This document shows, piece after piece, positions 1 to 12,918 of a stretch of 64,000 nt of DNA. The position numbers and the translations under genes are program-made. Within the stretch, counting starts at the first letter, position 1; every line of letters starts with the position of its first letter. The DNA comes from Batillaria attramentaria (Eukaryota > Mollusca > Gastropoda > Batillariidae), in NCBI GenBank assembly GCA_018292915.2, contig JACVVK020000033.1, forward strand, positions 2,246,001 through 2,310,000, given 5' to 3'. The notes under the pieces were generated by a model, which saw only the letters and a program-made list of their open reading frames with translations, did no database searches and was not told the origin of the DNA.

Positions 1-270
1 CTTTGTGCATCTCGTGTTTTAGAGGGCAGACCTGTCCAGGCAAGTCAGAATTATCGATCTCATTCCAATTGAAGTCATGGAAATCAGCATGAGGTCTAGA
101 CTTGTGCTATTACTTGTTTTCTTCTGAATTATGTGGGATGAATGTGGCGTCCCATTCGCCATTTTCTTTTGTTTTGTGGCTAGTACAGTATGTCAGTACT
201 TTCCTTTGTGCTGATAGTTTGATAAATCAGAGTTCATTGATTCTGTGCTTTACCTTGTTTTTGCTCATAG
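1..270 (+). other. WASHC5: WASHC5 intron (window edge)
   Basis: No coding similarity is seen. The stretch ends in an acceptor (pyrimidine-rich tract then CATAG at 266-270) that opens the first visible WASHC5 exon, so it is the 3' part of an intron whose start lies outside the window. Confidence 0.7.
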
Positions 271-3200
271 GTAAGTGACCTCTTGCCAAGGTTGGATGCC
301 CTTGGAGAACAGATGGATGGCTTTCGGAGGTCGTTTGAGTACATCCAGGATTATGTCAACATCTACGGCCTGAAGATCTGGCAAGAGGAGGTGTCACGCA
401 TCATCAACTACAATGTGGAACAGGAGTGCAACAGCTTTCTCCGCACCAAGGTACTCTCTATACCTAGAATTCACATTGATGAAAAGATAGATTTCTGTTT
501 GTGCATGGAATAGCTCTGAACGGAATCACAAGAGGTGTATTATAAGTTGTATAAGAACGTCAGAGTTGTAATATGTTCAAAACTCACGCTATTTCCACGC
601 AGAGAAAACTTTTGAGGGGTTCTTTTTTTAGAATTTGGCCTTGTTCGTAGTACTAGAAGAAAATGAGGGTTCAGCCTCGGTCAGACTGCTTTGGTTAGAT
701 TGTAGTTTGAGATATTTAAAATAGTCAAGTGTTCTCTTCATTTTAGGTGCAAGACTGGCAGAGTATCTACCAGTCCACAGCCATTCCCATTCCCAAGTTC
801 CAGCCTGTTGATGAGAGTGTCAACTTCATTGGCCGACTGGCTCGGGAAATCATTCGCATCACGGACCCAAAGTGAGTCAGTAAAGAACCATCTTTAACAT
901 ATGCAAAACAAATAACTAAGGAAATACATGTACTTTTTTTTTTTTTTTTTTAATTTTAAAGAAAGAAAGGAAAGAAAAGCATAATGTTTTCAGCTTGTTC
1001 CAAACTCCGTTACTGTCCACACTAAGGTTTGTCTGAATAAACTATTACATGAGTGGTATGTGTTTTACAGGACAACGGCATACATAGATCCAATGAAGGC
1101 CTGGTATGACATGAAGACAAAGCATGAAATTGCCAACAGGAAGCTGTTTGAAAAAATACATGTGAGCATATGTTGTTGAAGCATGTTTATCAAGTAGTGT
1201 TAACCTTTAGATTGCTGTACTAGGTCAGGACCATTTGCCAGGCCATCTGTCAGCATTTACAATTTTTTTTAAAACAATATTATGAATTTTTTTTTATTTT
1301 TTATTTATTTATTTTTTTTTTTGGGGGGGGGAGGGTTAGTTAATGATTCCTTAGGCTTACTGTTTTAACACTGTGTACATGATAAGGTCCTTTCCCCTGG
1401 GTAGTTTAAAATGGCCGTACACACAATCTTCTCATCCAGGGAGATGATCCTGTGAGTGTTTAACCCAGGAACGCCAACAACATCAACAGCATACAGTTTT
1501 CTTCATGATAATGGTGCTTACAAATGTACGTGTACCTCACTGCATTATTGTGGAACTGAAAGCTGTGTTGTTTGCAGCGAGCAGTTGGCAGCTTTGGTTT
1601 GTCGGGCCTGGATCGCCTCCTGTGCTTTATGATTGTCAAGGAGCTGCAGAACTTCCAGCGCTTGCTACAAAGGCAGGTCCTCAAAGACAAGAACTGGATT
1701 GATTACTTCAGCCTTTTGACACGCACACTCAACCCACTGCAGGGCGTTGTTGGTAAGGGTTCTAGTGTATTGAAGATGACTGTTCTGAGGCCTTTATAGC
1801 ACCTGTCAAGTCTAGGTGTGAGACCAGTTTTGCATGTAAAAATTGCATGCACGCGCGCGCGCGCGCACACGCACGCACGCATGCACGCACGCACGCACAG
1901 AAGAAACTTTGGGGGGACCAGTCTTAAGGAAACCTTCCCAGCTAGTCAGCCAACAGTAATAGTGTTCTCTTGTAAACTTACACATTTTTCTCTCTGTCAG
2001 TGAATAGCAAATGATTTGTGTGTGATATCACCACAACACTTTCATCTCTGTACAGTATATTCTTGCACAGCCGCCAGTCTTCTTGAATCAGTTGACCCTT
2101 ACAAATTTGTTGTGAAAGGGAGAGGAAGAAAAAAAAATCCAATGTGTTGATGGTACATGTATCAGCCTTGAATGCTCAGGCAAACATACGGTATGTTCCA
2201 GCCCAGCCACAAAAGGTGTATCCTCAAGCCATCTCAAAAACATCCCGTCTGTGGCCTCAGTTCCTTGACATCATCCTTAGGGTGAGTGAGATATTGTAGA
2301 TGTTTGTAATATTAGCTGTAAAATTACACAATCTACACAGAAATGAGTGAGTGAGTGAGTTCATAGGGGGTTTAAAGCCGCGCAAGCAACAACTACATGG
2401 AAATATTTGTTCTCTTGCCAGCCAGCATTTCAGGGGTTTTGCGAGTGGATGGGCATATGAATTTGCATGTCTGCCCCCCCCCCCCGCCCCCCAACAGAAT
2501 TGTGTCACCACCTTTGTTTTTGAAGCTTGCCCTTACTGAATTCTTGATACACAGGTCGGTCAGCTGCAGTTGTTGCGACGTCAGATAGCTAACGAGCTCA
2601 ACACGTCCTGCAAGTTTGACTCCAAGTTCCTAGCCAGCTCATTGCAGACAATGAATAAGTGAGTTACACATATTTATAGTAGAGATTGTACGTGTTAATT
2701 TTTTTTACTCACACATACTCATAGGTTGAAATGCACAGCATACAGCAGCAGGATGGAAAATGTATTGAATGACAGTGTCAAATATTAAGTCTGTATTTTT
2801 TACAGCTAAAATCCTAGATGTTCTTCTTAATGAAGAGATTTTTGCCCTTGGATCTTGTATAGATTTAGGGCCAAGCTGCCATCAGTATTAATGTCTTTTT
2901 TCCCATCATCTTTTCCAGTGCCCTGCTGGCGGACATTGAGAGACATTACCAGGACCCCAGTCTGCCCTACCCCAAGGAGGAGAACCCACTGCTGTTTGAA
3001 CTCACAGCCTACCTGGAGTCTGCAGGCTTTCACAACCCACTGATGAAGGTTAGACTCCATAACATGCATTTATGTCACTACTACTTTTCAAACGTGTTTA
3101 TGCAGAGCAAGTGTACGGTAACGACCTCGTCGTGTGGAGGATATTTTGCGGTGTACACTAGTCACTTTTAGTGGTTTTAGCTGTTTAAAATCTTACATCA

Positions 3201-4360
3201 CCTTGTGTCACAGAAGCAGCATTCTTCATGGTCACATTGGTGCTGTGTGTGAATCAATGCTGTTTGATACGTGTGTGTTCCAGATCTACATCACCACCCA
3301 GCGGCTGCCTCACTTTGCCCTGTTCAACTTTCTCTTCACACTGTCTCAACTTCCAAAGCTTGTCTACTCCAAGTCCATTGGTATATGCTCATTCTTTGAC
3401 TTTTTAAATATCCCAATTTATAGTTTTTATTATTTATAATTCTAAGAGATGATCAACGCAAGAGTTCCATCAGCTGGTGATGAATAGGAGGGAGACTTTC
3501 AAGTACTTTAACTGTCAGTTCTCTCACAGAACATCGAATGCCCCTTTTTAGCTTTTCAGTGGTAAATCCCAGGACATTCTCGCTTCTTTGCAAAATACAT
3601 CACTTCATTTATCCAGTAGGGCAGATAAATGGACCTCTGCTGCTTCAGTTATGGCACGCTTTATCATTGCCACTGTGACTTGGCTTCAGGTTATATTTTG
3701 CTCATGATGTTGATGTTTGTGCAAGGGCTTCCACTAAAATGTTTTGCCTTCAGCTTTCCAAATATGTGTTTCCCTTATCTCAGATACACTGACTTGCAAG
3801 AAAGTGACGGATCCACTGGACGGGCCTCCGCTGGTGGTTGGAATTTTCACGCTTCTGAAGCAGTTTCACAGTGAAAACACCAACTTCTTCCTGGCTTTCC
3901 TTTCTCAGTACGTCCGCTCCACTGTTGACGCCATGGGCAGCACTCGCACACCGGAGGGCTCGCAGGAGGTCCTGAACGTTCTCATGTTCATGGAAGACTT
4001 CATCTTCTACAGTGGTCTGCCTAGAAAGGTTGGTGTGTGTGTATATGAGTGCAAGCATAGTGAATGGGAAAGAGGGGCTTGCTGGGTGGCGACCTGTACT
4101 ACCAGTCTAGTTACATTGAAGCAGTTTGGAGAAATGAAGGAAGTTGATGTGCTCGTCATGTTCATGGGTATCATGAATGCGTCTTTCAAGGTGCACATCA
4201 GACGCCTGTTGTCATTCCGTGCGCGTGCACGCGTGTGTTTGTGTGTGTGATCGATGTTGGAGATTTCATTTTACGTTGTCCTCTTTATATATTCCAGGTC
4301 TTGGAATCATTCCTGCCCACCTATCTTTTGGATGAGTTCAGGACACAGTTTGCTCAGTGA
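271..4360 (+). CDS. WASHC5: WASH complex subunit 5 (strumpellin), C-terminal 441 codons, 5' partial
   Basis: Strumpellin is the large scaffold of the WASH complex, which activates Arp2/3 on endosomes for cargo sorting and tubule fission. Ten exons join in frame: 271-450, 747-871, 1071-1161, 1578-1752, 2166-2281, 2555-2658, 2919-3048, 3284-3380, 3784-4028, 4298-4360 (TGA at 4358-4360); all junctions are GT-AG and the lengths sum to 1326 nt. The first exon encodes [20 protein letters not shown] and the others give [40 protein letters not shown] and DEFRTQ, all as in human strumpellin as I remember it (about 1159 aa), so roughly the last 38% is present. The missing N-terminal part lies left of the window. 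No frameshift or internal stop was found. Identity is near certain; exon edges rest on splice consensus and phase. Confidence 0.96.
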
Positions 4361-5613
4361 TGCCACTGCAAGAAAATAAACTTTCAGCTTTTGCAGTTTT
4401 GCAAACAGAAGTGTGCGGATGTTTCATATCAGACTGATGAGATATATGCTGCACGCAACACTGGGACCATGAGTCTGTGCTCAGATTCACATGTGTGCTA
4501 TACAGAACATTTGGACCATGTGTTCTGTTCTGATCAATTCAGGACATGTTTTACTGTTATTAATTTTGGAGGAAAATATTTATAATCAGAACAGACATCA
4601 GTGTATCATGTTACATGTAACTACATGGTTGTGTTTTGGCAGATGGCACAACATACAGTTCAGCTTGCATGTAACAAGCTTCAGTATAGTGCATATTGGT
4701 TGAGAACAGCACACTCAGGCCTATAGCTTCCAAAAAAAAAAAAAAAAAAAATCCCTCCATAAAGCTGTTTATGTGAACCAGTATGACCAACATACATACA
4801 ACTCAGCCCAGTTTTGTGGAGAGACCGCACCATATTGAAGATCATCACTTTGTATTGTGCACATATTGTGCCTTTAACTGAAGAACCCAGCCGCAAGGTG
4901 GTGAGGCATTGCTAAAGTATTTCGTGTTTGGAGCTGTTGTGAACTAGGATGGTATGTCGAAGTGCGTGTTATGATACCATAATATTTGGATGGATAAAAT
5001 TGATGTTGAGATTTCAGGGAGGAAAAGGCAGAATTAGGAAATGTTCAAGTGCCTTATTTTCATCAGTCATTTCTTTCCAGATTCACACCCATTTTGAAAT
5101 GCATGACAGGTGGTAAGATGTGTATGTAACTGTGTGTCACATTCCTTGATGTCTTTCAGAATGTGTCTTGCATATAATATGTTATATCAACAATATGTGC
5201 AATATTTTATTCATCGTTGAAGAGGAAGAAGATGTACACATATGTGTGTTGAAGTTTTATTTTTATCAGGTGCAGAAGATGCCAGAATTGTTTTTCCAAC
5301 ATTCTTTCATGTCAGTCATACATTCAGCAGTAATCATGATTCATCAAAGTGAACAGTAGAAAAAATGTGTCACAGTTATTAAACGTGAATTTATTTGATG
5401 TATTTCTTCTCATTGTCTTTAATCTGTCTGGTTACAATGTACATGGTACCCTTCTCTTTTCAAGCCCATCCCTTAACTCATGAAATTTAGTATACTGACT
5501 CTGGGGGAAAATGTACTACATGCATAGACACACATCATCAAGTGTCCTTGTATCTAAATGCTGTTGAAACAGTGGTTCGTGTGAGTCAATAGTTAACCGT
5601 TGTCTGCACAGGC
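4361..5613 (+). other. WASHC5 3' UTR and spacer between convergent genes
   Basis: An AATAAA lies at 4375-4380, only 14 bases after the stop, and an ATTAAA at 5378-5383; either could be the poly(A) signal. A poly-A run sits near 4731-4750. No coding exon or recognisable repeat was found. The opposite-strand ENOSF1 stop codon is at 5614-5616, so the 3' ends of the two genes are at most 1.25 kb apart and their UTRs may overlap. Confidence 0.5.
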
Positions 5614-6686
5614 TTAATCCAGTGTGTAGGTTCCATTGGCTATTAGTTCCTGCCATGCGCGTCCTTTGGGCCATTCGTAGTCGGCTAGAGAGGATTCTTT
5701 CATGTCGATACTATAGCCAGGTGCCTGAAAAGAACCAGTTTGAAGTTAGTAATGTGAAGACAACAGAAAACACATTTTAACACCATCTTCAAGCACCACC
5801 AGCTTCAGTATTTCAAGAACACCTATCCTATGTGTGACAGCGCATTCACCCAGTTACAAGACGTTCCAAACTCATTAGAATGTCCCCTCTTTGCATGGAT
5901 GTTCTGTGAAGTAGACCTTGAGTATCTGGTTATACTTACTTGTGGCGGAGTGTAGCGGCCACCTTTCACAACACACGGGTACTTGAAGTGTTGGTGAAGA
6001 TGGTCCAAGTACTCCGTCATCCTGCAACAAAGTCCACCGAACATGGTGCGTGAATCAGTCACTCGAACAAATCGGCAGTCTTAACAAGATCCTTGCAGAA
6101 AGACAATCTTTTGACGTCTTCACTGGCATTTTCAGACTTTGCAGAATGAACACCAGCTGAATGTCCTAAATTTATTGTACATTTACACTAAGCGGGGGCG
6201 ACATCAAGGAAGGTAAACTGCGGCTGTTGCATTAGAACTGTCACGGTGCACACCAGTGACGACAGGCATACTATTGTTAGCTGAACTGAAAGCCGTCTCT
6301 GTAGTGTAAGTCTGCTACTGGCATATACCCCAGGTAATAACTAGCTATTTTCACATCTGGCTGCTCGCTCAAACAGAACCAATATAAAGAACAAAGAAAA
6401 ATGAGACAGGTGATACATGTATATATGTCAAATTAGGTTGCCAGCCCATACTGATACATTGTTGCACACAAAGTTACCGGTTTTCCATGGATCCAGACAC
6501 GGAGACAAAGTCAAACATGGACAAGTGCTGGACCAGCTCACACAGACCCACACCGCCTCCATGTGGACATACTGGCACTAAAATCAAAACCCATACAGCG
6601 TTAGGTACACACACATCCTGACAAGAACTGTCAGTCTAGTGACAATTAGTATTTTGGTTTGTGTAATTTCGTGATCGCTGACGTAG

Positions 6687-6729
<43 letters not shown>

Positions 6730-8955
6730 TTATGGAGATCACTTCCAGAAAACCGATCGCGAGTTCGTATACCGGCTGGAGCCAAATATTTGTGCTGGTT
6801 TTCTCATCGTCGCCACGTCTTTGATATCACCCTATGTGGTGGAAAAGGACGTTAAACCCCCAAACACCCACCCACTCTCCAGAAAACTGACATGGACCTC
6901 GACCTACTGCTACGGGACACGCGACAGTTCTTAATAAGACACTTTATGTCACAACAGCGTGCAGAAAGTTGTTCCACAGCCACAACACGCACGCAGAGTA
7001 AGTTACAACACTCCCGCCCCACAAACAAACTGCAGACGCAGAATGCGGTGTGACTAACCTCCAAACTTGTTCGCCATAAGAATGACGGCCACGTTCTCAC
7101 TGACGCCGCCCAGGCGACACGAGTCGATCTGACAGAACTGCATGGCGCCGGCCGCCAGAAACTGCTTGAACATGATGCGATTCTGACACGCTTCTCCTGT
7201 CGCCACGCCGATACCCAGCGGCTTCAGTGCCTGCAGTCAGCATCAGACAGGAAACGAGAACACAGAAGGAATATATTTGAATAAAGAAGTAACACGCAGA
7301 GTATTCCGAAGTTGCGGGGAGGGGTGTGCACGCCAAGAACAGTGACAAGAAGAAGCAGACAAATTTATAATCATCTGGAAAAGAGACTAAGCGCTTTTCA
7401 AAGCTATGGTGCTAATGCACTTTTTCAGATGACGGCAAAGCTGCGCTATTTCTGATTTGATATACATACAGGGCGCTGTATCGTCGAATGGATTTGACCG
7501 TTTCCAGTTTAAATTTTCGATCATGAAGCAGTTAGCTCGTTTTTGTTTTTCGACAGCATTGCACAACAGTTTTCATGAGTGCAGCTGCAACATGACCGAA
7601 CCTTAATGTCAGAAATGTGGATAATTATAAAAACGCTAGGACGAAGCGACCAAAAGGTGATGAAGCAAGCATATTGCTAGACGACGCAAACAAGAATATG
7701 CTTCTCTCTTCTGGACTGGAAAAACTGCGCAAGCGACATGCTGGCATCGCATTTTCCTTTATTTTCAAAATAGCAGCAGGAAAACTACTGCGCAAGCGAC
7801 ATCCTGGCATCAACTTCGCATTTTCCTTTATTTTCAAAATAGCACAAGGAGTGTTAAGCCCTGATATCATAGTAATTGCAGCGACACGACCTGTCTGTTG
7901 CCGCCAAATGGTAAAAGGCCCGAGGTGACTGTCAAAATCCATGGCGCTCCTGTATGATAAGCGAAAGCAGACAAAAATGCATATTTTTTTCGCAACTAAG
8001 CAGTTTTCGCGAAAAAGTCGATTTTGTCGCGAAAAAACGGCACTTTTTCGCGAAAAACTTTTTTTTCCCGCGAAAAAGCGGCAATTTCCTTTTATCGCGA
8101 AAACATTTGATAGCGATGTTTTCGCGTAAAAAGTTTTTCTCCAGAAAAATGGACTTTTTCGCAAAAAAACAACGTCTTTTTCGCAAAAAACTGCCTTTTT
8201 TCGCGAAAAAAACATATTTCCGCGAAAAATGTCAGTTTTTCTGCAGAAAAGGTTTTTCCGCGAAAAAAGCTTTTTTTTTCGCGAAAAAGCACCCGTCAGT
8301 TTTTTCGCGAAAAAAACAGGGCGGTGTTTTTTTCGCGAAAAACCTGACTGAGGGGGCTAGTTTGTTTGTTTTTTTTTGCCAAAAAACGGACACCAACTTT
8401 CTGCAGAAAAAGTGCATACCATTTTTTTTTCGCGAAGAAACGTTTTTTCGCGACATTTTTTTTTTCGCGGAAAGATTGACGTTTTTTCGCGACAAAAGCG
8501 GTTTTGTCGCGAGAAAAAAAAACACCGGATTTTTCGCGAAAAGACTGAATTTTGTCTGCTTTCGCCAATCATACTCCTGCTCCTTTACCAAATGACTGTG
8601 TTCACGTGCTGCTCTGTGATTTCGCAAAATAGGTTCTGTTCTCGGCAACAGCACAGGAAGTAGTGAATGCATACTGAGGAGGGCGTTCGCGCTGCGAATT
8701 AACGGTCGTACACGGGGGTATGGCGGAAATTATAGATGGTCGTATCGGGTTCCTCCTTCACGAGGATGAGGAAATTGAGATATTACGCTGAATGGCAAAA
8801 AGACCACATCTGCCATGGAATAGGCATCGGGTGTGAGTAAATGACCCTAAAAATATCAGTGAGAGAGAGAGAGTCGGGGGGAGAGAGAGAGAGAGTCGGG
8901 GAGAGAGAGAGAGAGAGATGCGAAGACACCCCCTCCCCCCACCCCCGAAAAAAAG

Positions 8956-8997
<42 letters not shown>

Positions 8998-10456
8998 CAA
9001 ACAAGCATGCAAAAACTGTGTCCTGTTTCGTCATATCCACATCGTCGTATAGTTTTGGAACGCAGCACTGTACAGTATATGCCATTTCGGCTTCGCTATT
9101 CTCAACAATCCAGTTACGTGTTAACTTTTAACACGACGCCTATATGAAGGACAGTGTGGAATATCTAATGAAATGCCAGTGACTTAAGTTGCGAACGCCT
9201 AAAACTACTGAAAGTGAAACGCTCTTGTAAAATGTAAACGCGTGAAGAAAGTAATTCTGCACCTTTGCGATCTGCTGGTGTCCAAGAATGTCGTCCGGAC
9301 TCGTGGGTTCCTCTATCCACGTGATGTTACAGTCAGCCAGTCCCTTCATCCAGTCAATAGCCTCCTGCACCTCCCAGCGCTGGTTCGCGTCCACCATCTA
9401 TACGTACAATCAACACATTTCGTACCGTGAACGAGTATTCCACGTTTCTGACTTTTTTTCGGTTTTGGCCCTCTATGTGAAAATCGGGTAAGATTAACGG
9501 TTTCTTAACGACTCTCACTGGAGCGAACACGAGTATACTGTGACTCAAAATGCAACACTCCCACTATGCCAAATTTAAATCCATGCAGAGATAAATTAAT
9601 TACGATTTTATTTAGTGAGGCCACTGATGCACAACTCCGAACCAGCCTACCTGGTAGGAATTGAGTTGATCAGCTAGTTAAATTGTGCTGTATCAGCACA
9701 GCGGCCAGTAGCTGCTTTGGTCACCGATAACTATGCCACTGTACTTTGTCTCACCAAATTGTCTTACATTATCGTCCATTCTTTCCGTTGGTCTTACCCT
9801 TTCTCCTTGCGTGTGTCAATTAAACAACTGGGTACTGACAGTGAAACCCGCGAAAACTGTCAGCCCCAGGACTAAGGTAGACGTAAGCTCTGAGCCGATT
9901 CCTGGTATCACCGTAAGTATGAGGGCAAACGTCATTGCAATACGGGTTATGATGTAAAATCCAAAATCGGACTTTGAATAGGTATCCCCCAGCCCCATCC
10001 GAACTCTTGTCCATCTGTCTTCCCTCCACCACCAAATAATGCTTGGGTCGTGAGTTCGAATCCTGACTGGGAGCCGAAAGATTTGTGCTGGCGTTTTCCT
10101 CGATGCCCCGTATTATCAGATGATAACTCGTATGTGGTGGAGAACTGAGGACGTGAAACCCTTACACAACCCACCAGCCACATACAAAATACGCCCATTA
10201 ACATTATCATGTCAGACAGTGAAAAAGTAGTTCTTCATCAACAGACTGCAAAAAAGCATCTGTCAGACAATGGCTTGCTTGACATGTTCCAGTCTGCTTA
10301 CCGGAAGAATCACTCCAGTGAAACTGCGTAACTCCAATTTGCTTGTGTCTTCTGATCAAAAGAACGTCTCCGTGCAGACTGCCCTATGACTCTAGTTTAC
10401 CATAGCTCTTCCGCCGTTCTGAGCCTTCATGCTGGTAGAGTGGCAGGTTTTTGTGC

Positions 10457-10507
<51 letters not shown>

Positions 10508-10928
10508 CGTGCGTGCGTGCGTGCGTGTGCCTTGTACGTGCCAGTACGCGTTGTGTACTTTTGATTTATTAGCTTAGATTGTACTTGTGAAGCGCCTTCA
10601 GCCCACTTTGTGGGGACACTGCGCTATACAAGAATGTTATATTATTATTATTATTGCCCTTAATGTCCGGTTCATCAAGTTAATGATTTGCAAAGCCTTC
10701 CCACTGATGAGAATCCACTACCGCAATTTTGCTTCTACGCTGACGTACGTGATAGTTCTCTGACTGAGTCAAATGTTAATGTGACTGCGTGCCCGCAGTT
10801 TGATCGGCCACTAACTGCTCACCAACACATTATCAGGTCCAATCATCTCTCTGAGCAGTCGGCATCTCCTCTGATCGTCCTTCAAGTCGGCTCCTACTTT
10901 TGCCTTGAATCTTGTGCACAGTTTGAAG

Positions 10929-11012
<84 letters not shown>

Positions 11013-12205
11013 CACGCCATGCTTGTTACTGCAAGTACTCTGCACTTTTATCACTCGTCAGGTATTCTGAAACTATACGTATTCATTCCAACGTGAAATC
11101 GTAAACGCCGATTCCAAAAGCCGGCCAAATGCCGATCGCAATAGTCACCCCCTCCCCCTTCTTCCCATGCTGCCGCTCTAAGTACACAGACACACTGCTC
11201 AATTTTGATATTTATGATTATTTCTACTTATGTGCGTGCGTGCGTGCGTGCGTGCGTGTGTGCGTGTGTGTGTGTCTAACGGAACAACATGTAGCTTACC
11301 TCGTGAAACCTTGGGCAAGCGCCTCTTTGCAAAGCTGAAACAATTGGAGAATATTTTTAAAAAGGGGGAAGCATTCAGCTTTCGCAAATGAATTCATAAC
11401 CCAGACATACACAAACCCGACCGGTTCTCTGTCATCATCGAACTACATTAATCTTGCTCTTTATGGTGCTTTATAACCGTACACGTTCGGGGAAAAATCA
11501 TAACATGATATCTCTACCCCTTACGTCAGCATTTCATACGGTCGATAACCCATAACTGTTACTTACCCGCTTGATTTTTTCATCTTCGTAACCCAGCCAC
11601 CCGCAGGATGTGGTGTAGCACGGATAACCCTTCTCCAGTAGTTCCTGTTCTGTCATGTGGAAAAAAAGAAAAGAAAAAAAAAATGATCGGGAAATATTTC
11701 GAGCTTTTCATTTGCTCTGAATTGCTGAAGTGTCATCGACTAGTATCATGATACGTTGACGAATACTGTCGTGTGCCATGGTGTGGTATTTATTTCTGAT
11801 GGGGTTTTGATGCGTTTTTTTTTTTTCTTTTCGTTTTTGTTCGACTTCAAGCAAATCATACTGAATTCACATTATCTCGCATTAGAACGGCCATTGTTTC
11901 TGAAGGACGGCCTTACCTCGCTTCTCTTTGCCTTGTCTTGCCTTTTTCAACATCTCTGAAATACAGGGTGAAAATCACTGTTTGCAGAAAATATATCATT
12001 AAAATGAAAATCAAGGTTCAAAATAAAACAGCATTAAAAAAAAAAGCAGTTAGCAACTGGTTTCATTTCACTTGTACACCTATACTGTTCAATCTCTTTT
12101 TTTAAAAGGACCTACGAGTCTTAACAAATGCATTACACTTAGGCCCTTTTGCCAAGTGACACACTGATGGTGCAGCCGTACTAATTTAAAAGTGCTTTGA
12201 GGAGC

Positions 12206-12284
<79 letters not shown>

Positions 12285-12508
12285 CAACGGCTTCTTGAGG
12301 CGTCAAGACATCATGCCTGGAAGACAGAGAAACACGCTGCGATTAGGAGACGGCACGTACGGACTAGGACAAGTGCTTTTTTACACATTTTTCTCTTTCG
12401 TAAAATGCACATGCACGGATTTTACGCGTTAGTTAGCTCGAGACCTGGCCGAGGGCGGAACCGAGTCTGCATAATCGCAATACTGACAAAGTTCCATTAA
12501 TCCGTTAC

Positions 12509-12577
<69 letters not shown>

Positions 12578-12839
12578 GCACGCACTGACACACACACACA
12601 CACACACGCACGCACGCACTGACACACACACACACACACACACCCTCCCCCCTCTCCCCCCTATAGTTTTGCGTATATGGGGAAACACATCAGTCGCATG
12701 AGTCCTATGCCTCAGCACCATGCGACCTCCCCCCCCCCCCCCCCCCCCCCCCCACTTTAGATGTAGAGTATGAATTTCTTTAGATCAAACACTCATGGAG
12801 AGAGTCAGATTTTAAAAGCAATTCAGTCAGCCCCCCCCC

Positions 12840-12918
<79 letters not shown>

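Noticed and set aside
7954..8595. Long open frames rich in Phe, Ser, Arg and Lys on both strands
   Set aside because: They are translations of T-run/CGCG/A-run repeats, open in most frames at once.
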